From: Shewanella halifaxensis HAW-EB4
Lineage (GTDB): Bacteria; Pseudomonadota; Gammaproteobacteria; Enterobacterales; Shewanellaceae
Assembly: GCF_000019185.1 (NCBI RefSeq)
Contig: NC_010334.1
Coordinates: 2,666,001-2,730,000 of the forward strand
DNA length: 64,000 nt
Direction of reading: 5' to 3'
Part shown: piece by piece, positions 44,480 through 53,046 of the stretch
How the letters are laid out: every line of letters starts with the position of its first letter
Position numbering within the stretch: the first letter of the stretch is position 1
The notes under the pieces: model-generated
Told to the model about the DNA's origin: nothing
What the model saw: only the letters and a program-made list of their open reading frames with translations
Databases searched by the model: none
Program-made: the position numbers and the translations under genes

Positions 44480-45517
44480 TTATTCTAAAAGAGTTTCATC
44501 TGCTGACTTTAAACACAATACCGTTCTTTGGCCTACTGGCACTTTGGCATTTGGAAAAACAATAGATTCAAACTCATGTTCAATCTTCACTTCTTTACCC
44601 CCCTCTTTCGCTAAGGTGAATCCTTTTGGAAATGCGGTAAAGTTTTCTACATCGTTAGCAAAACTAAATTCAAAATCATCAAAATGTTTATTTATCGAAC
44701 GACAAACCTGATACAGGTTTAAACGTTTCATATCGAAGTCGGGTAACTGTAGGTCTTTCCCCTTCATTAATAGTGTTAGCATCTCTTTCATCGCGATAAA
44801 GCGCGTCATATCATTTTGCCCCATAGGAAACACTTTACCGAGTTCAATGGTAAATGCATCGGCATGATAGTTTTCAGAGGAAAAATAGCTAAACGTTGTG
44901 GTGGGTTCGTGGTGGAATAAAATGGTATTTACACCACAAGACTCTAGGAACATAATCTGCTGTTTACTGTATTTACGATTGGCGCGATAAGGGTAAATCG
45001 CAAACTTTTCATGCTTAGAAGCACGAATCGCAGTATGAAGATCGTAATGCATTCGGTGGCGTTCGCCTGACTGTGACGCAAAAAACTTATCGATATATTG
45101 CTCAAGTTTTTGTGCTCTCACACGCTCAGGGTTACATAAACCTTCACCGCGAGAGTATGCGCCATTAAACAGCCTATTGAGATTTTCATCGATAAAGCGC
45201 GTACCGTTATGGATAGCGGGTGGGTTACCAATAAGAAAAAGCACTCGCTGTTTTAGTGCAATGTTCTCACTCAGTAGTTGTGTCATAAGATCATTACACA
45301 GTTCAATCGGAGCCGTTTCATTTCCGTGGACCGCACAAGACAATACGATATCTTTGGTATGTTTAGCGTTAAGCGGCTCAAACATGATGACACCTGTATC
45401 CCAAACTTCTACACGGATCAGGTTATCAAGCTCAAACTCAAAAGTTTCTGGTAAATATTGTGGATGTGCCAGGGTCAGCGCTAAAAAGTCCTTAGACTGT
45501 TTCAATTCGTGAAACAC
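44480..45517 (-). CDS. astE: Succinylglutamate desuccinylase AstE
   Basis: Zinc hydrolase that splits N-succinylglutamate to succinate and glutamate, the last step of arginine degradation by the AST pathway. Zinc ligands are in VHGNETAP (His and Glu) and DLHTA, and the catalytic Glu in FTIELGKV. The start is a GTG at 45517 preceded by TAAGGAG at six bases. It gives 345 residues, and the N-terminus then aligns with remembered Shewanella AstE sequences. An in-frame ATG at 45580 would add 21 residues and lacks a ribosome site. Other ast genes are not present here. Stop is about 180 bases from the bkd operon start. Confidence 0.93.
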   Translation of the reverse strand: MFHELKQSKDFLALTLAHPQYLPETFEFELDNLIRVEVWDTGVIMFEPLNAKHTKDIVLSCAVHGNETAPIELCNDLMTQLLSENIALKQRVLFLIGNPPAIHNGTRFIDENLNRLFNGAYSRGEGLCNPERVRAQKLEQYIDKFFASQSGERHRMHYDLHTAIRASKHEKFAIYPYRANRKYSKQQIMFLESCGVNTILFHHEPTTTFSYFSSENYHADAFTIELGKVFPMGQNDMTRFIAMKEMLTLLMKGKDLQLPDFDMKRLNLYQVCRSINKHFDDFEFSFANDVENFTAFPKGFTLAKEGGKEVKIEHEFESIVFPNAKVPVGQRTVLCLKSADETLLE

Positions 45518-45797
45518 AAACTTCTCCTTATTTATCGATGTCAGCTTTATTTTGGCAGAAATTTCAAATACCACGGGCATTTGTAATACCTAGCCTCGCT
45601 AATTCTGGGAGCGATAGTAGCATATTTGACTCATGTATCTCGTGTCCTTTTTAGCCTCGGTAGTACAACAAATCATCAGCCATGCATTTTTTTGCTTGCA
45701 TAAAGGGAAAAAACAAAACAAGATTAAGACGTCTAGCCATCTAAGTGGCTGTGATAAAAAGTCATCAATATTCAGAAACAGTGGTAAGGGGAAAACT

Positions 45798-46277
45798 ATG
45801 GCAGTGGCTACATTCGGCGCAGGGTGTTTTTGGGGAGTTGAATATTTCTTTAGAGAAGTCGAAGGTGTCATTGATTGTACTTGCGGTTATATGGGCGGCA
45901 AGGACCACTACACTCGCTACCAAGAGGTTAAAACAGGTACAACTGGTCACGCTGAAGTCGTACAAGTGGAATACGATCCAAATATCGTTTCTTTTGATGA
46001 TTTGCTCAATGTATTTTGGCAAAACCATAACCCGACTAGCCTGAATCAACAGGGTGGCGACATAGGTAATCAATATCGAAGTACTATTTTTTACCACGAT
46101 AAGCTGCAAAAACAGCAGGCAGAGGACTCAAAACTCGCGTTGATAAAAAGCCAAAAATGGGGAGCGAGACAAGTGGTCACCGAAATTGTCCCTTGCCAGC
46201 AATTTCATCAAGCCGAAGAGTATCATCAAGATTATTTAGCTAAGAATGACTTGCCTAGCTGTCACATCAGTTATTAA
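45798..46277 (+). CDS. msrA: Peptide methionine-S-sulfoxide reductase MsrA
   Basis: Repairs oxidised methionine in proteins. From the ATG at 45798 (ribosome site AAGGGG) it has 159 residues with the catalytic Cys10 in GAGCFWG, the GYMGGK segment, and a GGDIGNQYRS substrate loop. A C-terminal SCH provides a resolving Cys. Upstream in-frame codons are longer but protein-unlike, so the short start is preferred. It is divergent from astE. MsrB is not adjacent. Confidence 0.95.
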   Translation: MAVATFGAGCFWGVEYFFREVEGVIDCTCGYMGGKDHYTRYQEVKTGTTGHAEVVQVEYDPNIVSFDDLLNVFWQNHNPTSLNQQGGDIGNQYRSTIFYHDKLQKQQAEDSKLALIKSQKWGARQVVTEIVPCQQFHQAEEYHQDYLAKNDLPSCHISY

Positions 46278-47278
46278 TACCGACAAACAGCGAGTCATAA
46301 TTGATATTCCTTACTCAATTATAAAAACGCATCAAAAGGCACTCAAGATTCCATAATGAAACTCATTACTGTATGCAGGAACTACATTTACCTGTTTATG
46401 GCTAAAAAATATTAATCTCCCCTACCCTAGTAAACATCCATGCACAAAGCGTTAGTTAGCTAGGAAAGAAGTTTGTTTACATCCTGTTTATCAACTTTAG
46501 CCATCACTCAGCTAATGTGAGGTGCAAAATACAAGACCTGCCCCCTTTACCCATTAAAAAATCATCACAAGAGGTATCGTTATTCAATTTGAGCAAATAG
46601 GATATTCTATAGCGCGAATTTCACCACGAAGCGGTGCGTTTTCACCAAGAACACGGAGGTAAAGATGAAGAGTTTAACTGGCCTCGACTGTTGCGTTTCT
46701 CCGTGATCTTCGTGTTCCAATAACATCCTTGTTTAACAGCCAGTTCGCTATCCCTAGCTCTCGCTTATTAGCACATGGCTTTGCCATATTCGCCGTGGTG
46801 AATTGCTTTTGCCCCAAAGTTGGTTAGCCTTCTAATGAAGGCTTATTGCATTTTTATCTGTGCTGTGACTACAGGGTAGCGAGTTCTGCACTGTTGCTTT
46901 AGAGTTATTAATCGCCTGCAGCGGGTGCTGGACAGGATGTCCGAATGTCGTGATCACATGGATGTGAAGGAACGACCTTATGTGCAGACACTGCCGTGAC
47001 ACGCTGCAAGTCCGTCCTTGGAAGCTCGGCCATGACGTCCATATCATGGACGGTCACGGCCGTATCTGCACTAAATAATTGGTGTCTCATTTAGGGAGTA
47101 GTGGCTTGATTGCTAGCTTGGAAATGCCCCATTCCTTGCTAGGGATACAGCTCGCCAGTTAACCGCAGCATTGCATATCTTATTGAAGCTAGGTTCCCGC
47201 ACCCTGTTAAAAAGCGAAACGCTTGCGGATGAACGGCTAGGGATGCCAATTCGCCGATTTCACCTTACTGAATAATTT
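46278..47278. other. Gene-free region with dispersed repeats downstream of msrA
   Basis: About one kilobase without a credible gene. From about 46,620 a segment with partly inverted ACACGGAG and CTCCGTGATCTTCGTGTT sequences resembles dispersed repeats seen in this genus. A longer repeat (46805-47084) follows. Short minus-strand frames (60-71 codons) within the repeat are low-complexity shadows and lack ribosome sites. Confidence 0.6.
46805..47084. repeat. Dispersed repeat, copy A (280 bp)
   Basis: It starts GCTTTTGCCCCAAAGT and ends AATAATTGGTG, and shares several blocks with copy B at 47745-47911. It includes a long imperfect palindrome centred at 47044 (GGCCATGACGTCCAT at 47028-47042 against ATGGACGGTCACGGCC at 47046-47061). 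Copy A has about 110 more bases than copy B in its middle. Confidence 0.75.
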
Positions 47279-47617
47279 TCAGTCCATTTGAGTAATAAAG
47301 GTTTGCTTGTCATCCACAAAAGCCACAAAGCCGCCGTGATAGATAAATACCCGACCACGCCCTTCAACCAAGCAGGCAAGCTGTGGGTTCAAATCTTCTT
47401 CGTTATCCTGACTTTGATAAATGCCGGTATCGGTGATTACGCCGCTGAGTGTAGGCAAATATCCATAAGTGCGCTTGGCTTGAACAATCAGGTTCAATTT
47501 GCTGGCGGTAGAGAAGCAAAAGGGGATCGCACCGGCTTCTTCGATAAATAAAGTTTTCAGTTCTTCAAAAGCTGTAATCACCAGCCAGTCGATGCCGTTA
47601 ACATGATGGATATACAT
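47279..47617 (-). CDS. Small protein of unknown function between repeat copies
   Basis: A 112-residue cytoplasmic protein with no family that I recognise. Hydrophobic strands (DWLVITAF, RVFIYHGGFVAFVDD) and balanced charged residues look like a real folded protein. No signal peptide or membrane helix is seen. ATG at 47617 has a weak GAG-type ribosome site. An in-frame ATG at 47722 would add 35 residues whose composition looks non-coding and lacks a ribosome site. It lies between two copies of a dispersed repeat, separated from msrA and pgm by long gaps. Confidence 0.6.
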   Translation of the reverse strand: MYIHHVNGIDWLVITAFEELKTLFIEEAGAIPFCFSTASKLNLIVQAKRTYGYLPTLSGVITDTGIYQSQDNEEDLNPQLACLVEGRGRVFIYHGGFVAFVDDKQTFITQMD

Positions 47618-47744
47618 AGAGTGTCTCGGTAATTCTGATGCCGAGATTCTATCACTATCAAGGGCAGAACGTAGTAGAGATTTAGTTGCTAAAGGCGGTA
47701 ATTCTGTGCCATTTCCGGACATTCACTAGGCCAACTTGAAACAC

Positions 47745-47911
47745 GCTTTTGCCCCAAAGTGTGTTTACCTTTGAGTAAAGGTGTACCTAATCGCCTCCAG
47801 CGGGGTATGTGCAGATACTGCTGTGACACGCAGCAAGTCCGTCCTTGGAAGCTCGACCATGACGTCCATGTCATGGACGGTCACGGCCGCATCTACACTG
47901 GATAATTGGTG
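47745..47911. repeat. Dispersed repeat, copy B (167 bp)
   Basis: Matches copy A over the opening GCTTTTGCCCCAAAGT block, the GCAAGTCCGTCCTTGGAAGC block, the palindrome (47857-47869 against 47873-47888) and the ATAATTGGTG end. About 110 bases of copy A are missing. The two copies are direct repeats that bracket a small gene. Confidence 0.75.
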
Positions 47912-48243
47912 CATTTATTTAGCCGTGGTGGTTCGATTTCTAAATTGAAAATGTCCAAAAATGAGTTGAACGAAGCCCTCCGCGGTTGTGATCACCAAGC
48001 GAATTAAAGAAGCAAATTCGATGTGATGAATGCTGAGGTGTGAATACGGCAGTGACCTTCGATAGCAGGGAAGCTGTCGTAGAGGCTATAAGGACAATTA
48101 AGATCAGATGTGCTTGCAACGATATCCATATCTAATGGCCAGTTCAGCATCCATGCTTCTTGTTCGTAACCCAACTCTTCGCTTTACTCACCGTGTCACT
48201 GAAGTGTGCGCACATTCAGCAACAGGCTATAAATCAAATGAAA
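47912..48243. other. Gene-free stretch before the pgm terminator
   Basis: A low-information sequence with no ribosome sites or protein-like frame. It ends at the pgm terminator hairpin. Confidence 0.5.
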
Positions 48244-48263
48244 AAGCCCCAAAATTGGGGCTT
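48240..48263 (-). terminator. Terminator downstream of pgm
   Basis: AAGCCCCAA (48244-48252) pairs with TTGGGGCTT (48255-48263). On the minus strand it ends in a T-run about 150 bases after the pgm stop, leaving a long 3' tail. Confidence 0.7.
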
Positions 48264-48410
48264 CTTATTGTTATGTCCTAACTGTTGTGCTCGATGTGTG
48301 GACAGTGGATTTTGCAATCCCTCATGCACCAAAGGTTTCAAGCTATATGCTCAAGCTATCAAAGGTGCCTACTGCGTTTGATACTTGACTCTAAATAACA
48401 AACGATCCAT

Positions 48411-50051
48411 TTATCTTAATGCAGCAGCCACAATCTGCTGTGCATCTTTTAGCAACTGAGTTAAATGTTCTAGGCTTACGAAGCTTTCACCATAAAGCTT
48501 AAACAAGGCTTCGGTACCCGATGGACGAGCAGCAAACCAGCCTTTCTCTGTTACGACTTTAATGCCACCAATGGCTGCGCCGTTACCTGGGGCATGAGTC
48601 AGTTTTTGTAATATAGTGTCACCCGCTAGGGTATCAGCAACAATTGCATCAGCAGAGATCGTCGAAAACTTAGCTTTGTCTTCTAGGCTCACAGGGCTAT
48701 CAATACGCTGATAAAAACTCTTACCAAATTGAACTTCTAGTTCATCGTAACGTTGCTGAGGTGTTTTACCTGTCACGGCAAGCATTTCAGCGGCCAGTAG
48801 ACACAAAATAAATCCGTCTTTATCTGTACACCAAGTGCTGCCATCGGTTCTTAAAAATGCTGCGCCTGCACTTTCTTCGCCACCAAAGGCAAAATCGCTA
48901 TTGGCAAGTCCCTCAACGAACCACTTAAAGCCCACCGGAACTTCAGACATTTGCTTATTATGCATCGCACAGACTTTATCTATCATCGCGCTCGACACTA
49001 AAGTCTTACCGATCACCATCTGTTCGGTCCAGTTAGGACGATGGGTTAGCAGATAATCAATTGCAACCGCAAGAAAATGATTTGGATTCATCAATCCACT
49101 GCCTGGACAGACAATACCGTGACGGTCAAAGTCAGGATCATTACCCAAACAAAGATCAAAATTATCTTTATGCGCTAATAACCCCGCCATCGCATAAGGT
49201 GACGAGCAGTCCATGCGGATCTTGCCGTCTTTATCGAGTGGCATAAAGCTAAAACTCGGGTCGACTTTCTCGTTAAGCACAGTGATATCGATCCCGTAAT
49301 GCTGAGCAATCGGAGTCCAATAATGGATCCCTGACCCACCGAGAGGATCGATGCCCAAGCGGATCTTAGCATCTGCAATCGCCTGCATATCGATGACATT
49401 ACACAGATCTTCGACATAAGGAGTAATTAAGTCTTGCTCAAGCAAGTACTGGCTTTCTACTGCATGAGCGTAACTGACACGCTTAACCCCATCCAACTGA
49501 CTGGCTAAGTATTGGTTAGCTCGGTTTTCCACCCAAGTGGTGATCTCACCTTCTGCGGGCCCACCGTGAGGCGGATTATATTTAATACCTCCATCTTGCG
49601 GTGGGTTATGGGAAGGTGTCACGATTAGGCCATCAACCAAGCCCTCGGCGGGACTCTTGTTGGCACAAATAATCGCATGAGACACCACTGGTGTGGGGGT
49701 AAAACCATCATTTTGATGGACCACAACGCTGATTTGGTTTGCAACTAATACTTCAACAACCGAAATGGCTGCAGGCTGCGATAAAGCGTGAGTATCGATA
49801 CCTAAAATCAACTTACCCGTAATATTGGCTTGTTTTCGATAATCAGCAACCGCTTGTGCAATAGCAAGGATATGCATTTCATTAAAGCTTTTTTGTACCG
49901 CACTGCCGCGATGCCCCGACGTGCCAAACGTGACCTTTTGGCTAACCTCATTCACATCGGGTGTTAAGCAATAATATAGGCTAACGAGTTTTGGGATATT
50001 GACCAAATCCTTTTGCTCAGCAATCAATCCAGCTCTCTTGTGTGTAGCCAA
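48411..50051 (-). CDS. pgm: Phosphoglucomutase
   Basis: Interconverts glucose-1-phosphate and glucose-6-phosphate. It has 546 residues, the length of E. coli Pgm. The phosphoserine is S147 in TPSHNPP, the Mg-binding loop is GNDPDFDRHG, the sugar loop is GGEESAGAAF, and the phosphate-binding loop is RPSGTEALFKLYGE. It follows seqA by 75 bases on the same strand, the seqA-pgm order of E. coli. It supplies glucose-1-phosphate for nucleotide sugars, including dTDP-rhamnose that the EarP in this window would need. Confidence 0.96.
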   Translation of the reverse strand: MATHKRAGLIAEQKDLVNIPKLVSLYYCLTPDVNEVSQKVTFGTSGHRGSAVQKSFNEMHILAIAQAVADYRKQANITGKLILGIDTHALSQPAAISVVEVLVANQISVVVHQNDGFTPTPVVSHAIICANKSPAEGLVDGLIVTPSHNPPQDGGIKYNPPHGGPAEGEITTWVENRANQYLASQLDGVKRVSYAHAVESQYLLEQDLITPYVEDLCNVIDMQAIADAKIRLGIDPLGGSGIHYWTPIAQHYGIDITVLNEKVDPSFSFMPLDKDGKIRMDCSSPYAMAGLLAHKDNFDLCLGNDPDFDRHGIVCPGSGLMNPNHFLAVAIDYLLTHRPNWTEQMVIGKTLVSSAMIDKVCAMHNKQMSEVPVGFKWFVEGLANSDFAFGGEESAGAAFLRTDGSTWCTDKDGFILCLLAAEMLAVTGKTPQQRYDELEVQFGKSFYQRIDSPVSLEDKAKFSTISADAIVADTLAGDTILQKLTHAPGNGAAIGGIKVVTEKGWFAARPSGTEALFKLYGESFVSLEHLTQLLKDAQQIVAAALR

Positions 50052-50126
50052 GTTCCTTCTCCTTTTATTGCCGTGATGACGTTAAGCACGGCAAGTTTAA
50101 ATGTTTTACATTAACGCGATACGGCG

Positions 50127-50687
50127 TTAGATTTTCTCTATGATATCGGTAACTTGTGCTTCATCAGTACCAAACTGCAGCAAAACTTCTGAAAGTATGG
50201 TGCGTTTTTTAGCGGTGTTGTTGTTTGTCGTTACCCAAAAACCACTTTGGCCAATCTCTTTAGGATTCGCTGACTTACTGGCTTTTAACAGTGCGTCTTT
50301 TGACGTCGCAAAGTATAAGCGGTCACGTCCTTGAATTTGTAACACTTGCTCAAACTGAACAGGTGATGCTCTATGAACCGTATCGAGAATAAATAGAAAA
50401 CGGCCTACAGCGCCCTTTTGGGCTGCCAATACATCGGCATCGATTAAACTTGTAAAATCAGAAACAGCCGTAGATGTCATCTTAGTTATCACTTTAGCGA
50501 CTTTAACTGGCTTAGGTGAAACTCGTTCAAGGCTAGGATGACTGATCTCTTCAGGTGCATCTTGAACCACTGATTCAACTTGTAATCCCAATATACGGCG
50601 CAAAATATCCGAAGCGCTCTCACCAATATGTTCAGTCTTGCTGGCGATGTGTCGATAAAGCTCTTCATCAACTTCGATATATTTCAT
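50127..50687 (-). CDS. seqA: Replication initiation regulator SeqA
   Basis: Binds hemimethylated GATC sites and sequesters oriC after initiation. From the ATG at 50687 (AAGGAAG ribosome site) it has 186 residues. The N-terminal oligomerisation domain begins MKYIEVDEELYRHIA. The C-terminal DNA-binding domain (about 75-180) includes ISTVH-like FILDTVHRASP and NNNTAKK. In-frame codons upstream add 20 residues without a ribosome site. SeqA implies Dam methylation. Divergent from ybfF. Confidence 0.95.
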   Translation of the reverse strand: MKYIEVDEELYRHIASKTEHIGESASDILRRILGLQVESVVQDAPEEISHPSLERVSPKPVKVAKVITKMTSTAVSDFTSLIDADVLAAQKGAVGRFLFILDTVHRASPVQFEQVLQIQGRDRLYFATSKDALLKASKSANPKEIGQSGFWVTTNNNTAKKRTILSEVLLQFGTDEAQVTDIIEKI

Positions 50688-50964
50688 AACGGTTATCTTC
50701 CTTAAGTAGAAAAGCGGATCGGTGTTCTTAAATGCAAAAGATCGCATAACTGTCCCGAATTATCCGCTCAGTGTAGCGAGGTTTAGAGCCTTGATAAAGC
50801 GTCATTAAATGAAAACTGCGATCCAGAGAAGAAAGATCCTATTTACTAGGCAATCAATGTCTATTTTTTCGGCACTAAACGGCAACTTAGCCGCCCTTTG
50901 TTGGATTTTATCGTAAACCAAGGCACAATCTGCGCCACACAACTTACTAGTAAGCGGAAAGATA

Positions 50965-51723
50965 ATGCATTATGTGACAAGTGGCCAAGGCCCGGTAGTT
51001 ATCCTTATACATGGCTTGTTTGGGGATCTTGATAACCTCAAGACTTTGGGCAAAGAACTAGAGGAAAACTTCACCGTTGTTCGCATTGATGTACTCAATC
51101 ACGGCAGCAGCCCGCACGTTGCCAATATGAGTTATGAATCGCTGGCCGATAGCATGGCCAAATTGATTGAAGAGCTTAACTGTACAGATGCTATCCTTAT
51201 TGGTCACTCCATGGGCGGTAAAATTGCCATGGCAACCGCACTCAAATATCCACAACGTGTTAGCAAGCTTGTCGTTGCGGATATTGCGCCAGTAGCCTAC
51301 CAAAATCGTCATGATAAAGTCTTCGCGGCATTAGAGTCGATGCCGTTACCTGAAATTAAAGATAGACGCCAAGCGCTCGCCCATATGCAATCTTGGGATA
51401 TTGATGATGCTACCGCGCAGTTTTTATTAAAGTCTCTTACGCGAACAGAGCAAGGTTTTACCTGGAGAATGAACCTAGAGGGACTTAAAGCCAACTACGC
51501 GAATATTATTGATTGGCCTCACTTTAATAGATCCTACCACGGCCCTTGCCTGTTTATTCGTGGGGGGGATTCTGATTACGTGACGGCGGAGCACAGGCAA
51601 GCAATATTGACACAATTTCCTACAGTAAAGGCTAAAACGATTGAAGGTGCGGGCCACTGGCTACATGCTCAAAAAGCCAGCATTTTTAACCGCGTAGTCA
51701 AAGATTTCATTACAAACGGCTAG
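50965..51723 (+). CDS. ybfF: Alpha/beta-hydrolase esterase YbfF
   Basis: Serine esterase of 252 residues with the nucleophile S82 in GHSMGG. The oxyanion HGLFGD is near 16-21, and the catalytic His lies in EGAGHWLHAQ near the C-terminus. E. coli YbfF hydrolyses acyl-CoA-like and small ester substrates. It is divergent from seqA, as in E. coli. DUF2788, ybfE and fldA follow on the same strand. Confidence 0.92.
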   Translation: MHYVTSGQGPVVILIHGLFGDLDNLKTLGKELEENFTVVRIDVLNHGSSPHVANMSYESLADSMAKLIEELNCTDAILIGHSMGGKIAMATALKYPQRVSKLVVADIAPVAYQNRHDKVFAALESMPLPEIKDRRQALAHMQSWDIDDATAQFLLKSLTRTEQGFTWRMNLEGLKANYANIIDWPHFNRSYHGPCLFIRGGDSDYVTAEHRQAILTQFPTVKAKTIEGAGHWLHAQKASIFNRVVKDFITNG

Positions 51724-51821
51724 GCCATTTTTCACCGCACAAAGGTGTAAAGCATATAGCCGCTTGAAAACTTATATGGTATATTCGCGCAACTTTTTTT
51801 AGCCTAAGAAAGGAATGGCGA

Positions 51822-52043
51822 ATGTTGATGCAATATATGGAGCAGATTGAAGCACTCGGCTTAAACCTGTTTTTTGCAGCCATTTTCTTTTTTATTGGTA
51901 TGGCCATTAGGGATGTACTCAAACAAGGCAATGTGCCAACGTTTGGGCGAAACATCGTTTGGCTAGTTTTATTTCTCGGCTGCGCCGGGTTTATTGCAAA
52001 AGGGATTATACAGATGACCTGGGAAAGCTCAGGTATCGGGTAA
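51822..52043 (+). CDS. DUF2788-family small membrane protein
   Basis: A 73-residue protein with two predicted membrane helices (about 12-32 and 43-64) and a short polar loop with RDVLKQGNVPTFGR. AAGGAA precedes the ATG, and a second ATG two codons later is possible. Function is unknown. The family is restricted mainly to marine gammaproteobacteria and stands between ybfF and ybfE, which may be one operon. Confidence 0.85.
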   Translation: MLMQYMEQIEALGLNLFFAAIFFFIGMAIRDVLKQGNVPTFGRNIVWLVLFLGCAGFIAKGIIQMTWESSGIG

Positions 52044-52054
52044 ATACGAACTCA

Positions 52055-52327
52055 ATGGCAAAAGAAACATCAGATAGAACCACCATTGATCTGTTCGCAA
52101 CAGAAAAGCGACGTGGTCGGCCTCGCAGCAATCCTTTGCCACGGGACCAACAGCTTAAAATCAATAAAAGAAATCAAATTCAGCGTGATCGAGCGAACGG
52201 ATTAAAACGAATAGAGTTAAAGGTGTCACAAGATTTGTATGACGCCTTGAATGAACAAGCTATGGCCAGTAATATCAGCCGCAGCCAACTAATCGAATCG
52301 ATACTACAAAAGCAGGTTAGTGACTAA
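52055..52327 (+). CDS. ybfE: LexA-regulated protein YbfE
   Basis: Small DNA-binding-like protein of 90 residues. The N-terminal basic KRRGRPRSNPLPRD segment resembles an AT-hook, and the C-terminal part (about 50-90) looks like a ribbon-helix-helix (IELKVSQDLYDALNEQA). The E. coli homologue is LexA-controlled and adjacent to fldA. No SOS box is evident directly upstream here, so LexA control is not supported by sequence in this window. Overlapping frames starting at 51959 are not used. Confidence 0.88.
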   Translation: MAKETSDRTTIDLFATEKRRGRPRSNPLPRDQQLKINKRNQIQRDRANGLKRIELKVSQDLYDALNEQAMASNISRSQLIESILQKQVSD

Positions 52328-52384
52328 CCCACTTTTAAATGCACGCATACCATTAATAGTTAACTAGATATTAAAGGAACAACA

Positions 52385-52912
52385 ATGGCAACAGTAGGTC
52401 TTTTTTTCGGGTCTGATACAGGCAACACCGAAGCCGTCGCCAAAATTATCCAGAAGAAACTGGGTAAAAATATGGTTGAGGTAAAAGATATTGCCAAAAG
52501 TACCAAGGAACAGATTGCAGATTACGATCTGCTCATTTTTGGCATTCCAACTTGGTATTATGGTGAAGCACAATGTGACTGGGATGACTTCTTCCCTGAG
52601 CTTGAGCAAATCAACTTCGAAGATAAATTAGTCGCAATCTTTGGTTGTGGCGATCAGGAAGATTACGCAGAGTATTTCCTTGATGCTATGGGCATGGTCA
52701 ACGAAATCGTTGAAGCTCGTGGTGCAATCGTTATTGGTCACTGGCCGACCGAAGGCTATGATTTCGAAGAATCAAAAGGTTTAGCAGACGACAAACACTT
52801 TGTTGGTCTAGGTATTGACGAAGACCGTCAGCCAGAGCTAACAGAGGCACGTGTTGATGCATGGGTTAAGCAGATCTATGAAGAGATGTGTTTAGCTGAG
52901 CTAGAAGACTAA
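52385..52912 (+). CDS. fldA: Flavodoxin FldA
   Basis: Long-chain flavodoxin of 175 residues, an FMN electron carrier for reactions such as biotin, methionine and isoprenoid synthesis. FMN phosphate loop GSDTGNTEAV lies at about residues 9-18. The two FMN-ring loops are PTWYYGE and GCGDQEDYAEYF. AAAGGA precedes the start. It is the last gene of the ybfF-DUF2788-ybfE-fldA run, and a strong terminator follows. Fur often controls fldA; I see no clear box here. Confidence 0.96.
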   Translation: MATVGLFFGSDTGNTEAVAKIIQKKLGKNMVEVKDIAKSTKEQIADYDLLIFGIPTWYYGEAQCDWDDFFPELEQINFEDKLVAIFGCGDQEDYAEYFLDAMGMVNEIVEARGAIVIGHWPTEGYDFEESKGLADDKHFVGLGIDEDRQPELTEARVDAWVKQIYEEMCLAELED

Positions 52913-52956
52913 AGGAGCACGCAATAAAGGCATCATTTGCTTTATCGCATTCCTGT

Positions 52957-52986
52957 AAAAGCGGCATATTATTATGCCGCTTTTTT
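52957..52986 (+). terminator. Terminator of fldA
   Basis: AAAAGCGGCATA (52957-52968), a TTAT loop, then TATGCCGC (52973-52980) and six T residues form a strong intrinsic terminator 45 bases after fldA. Confidence 0.93.
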
Positions 52987-53046
52987 GTCTCTATGAATAT
53001 TGGCTATTCAATAACCTATTTAACCAACTCCTAATGAGCTGATACT

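Noticed and set aside
46832..47090. Minus-strand frames of 60-71 codons in the dispersed repeat
   Set aside because: They fall inside repeat copy A, lack ribosome sites and have non-protein-like composition; similar frames recur in copy B because the DNA repeats.
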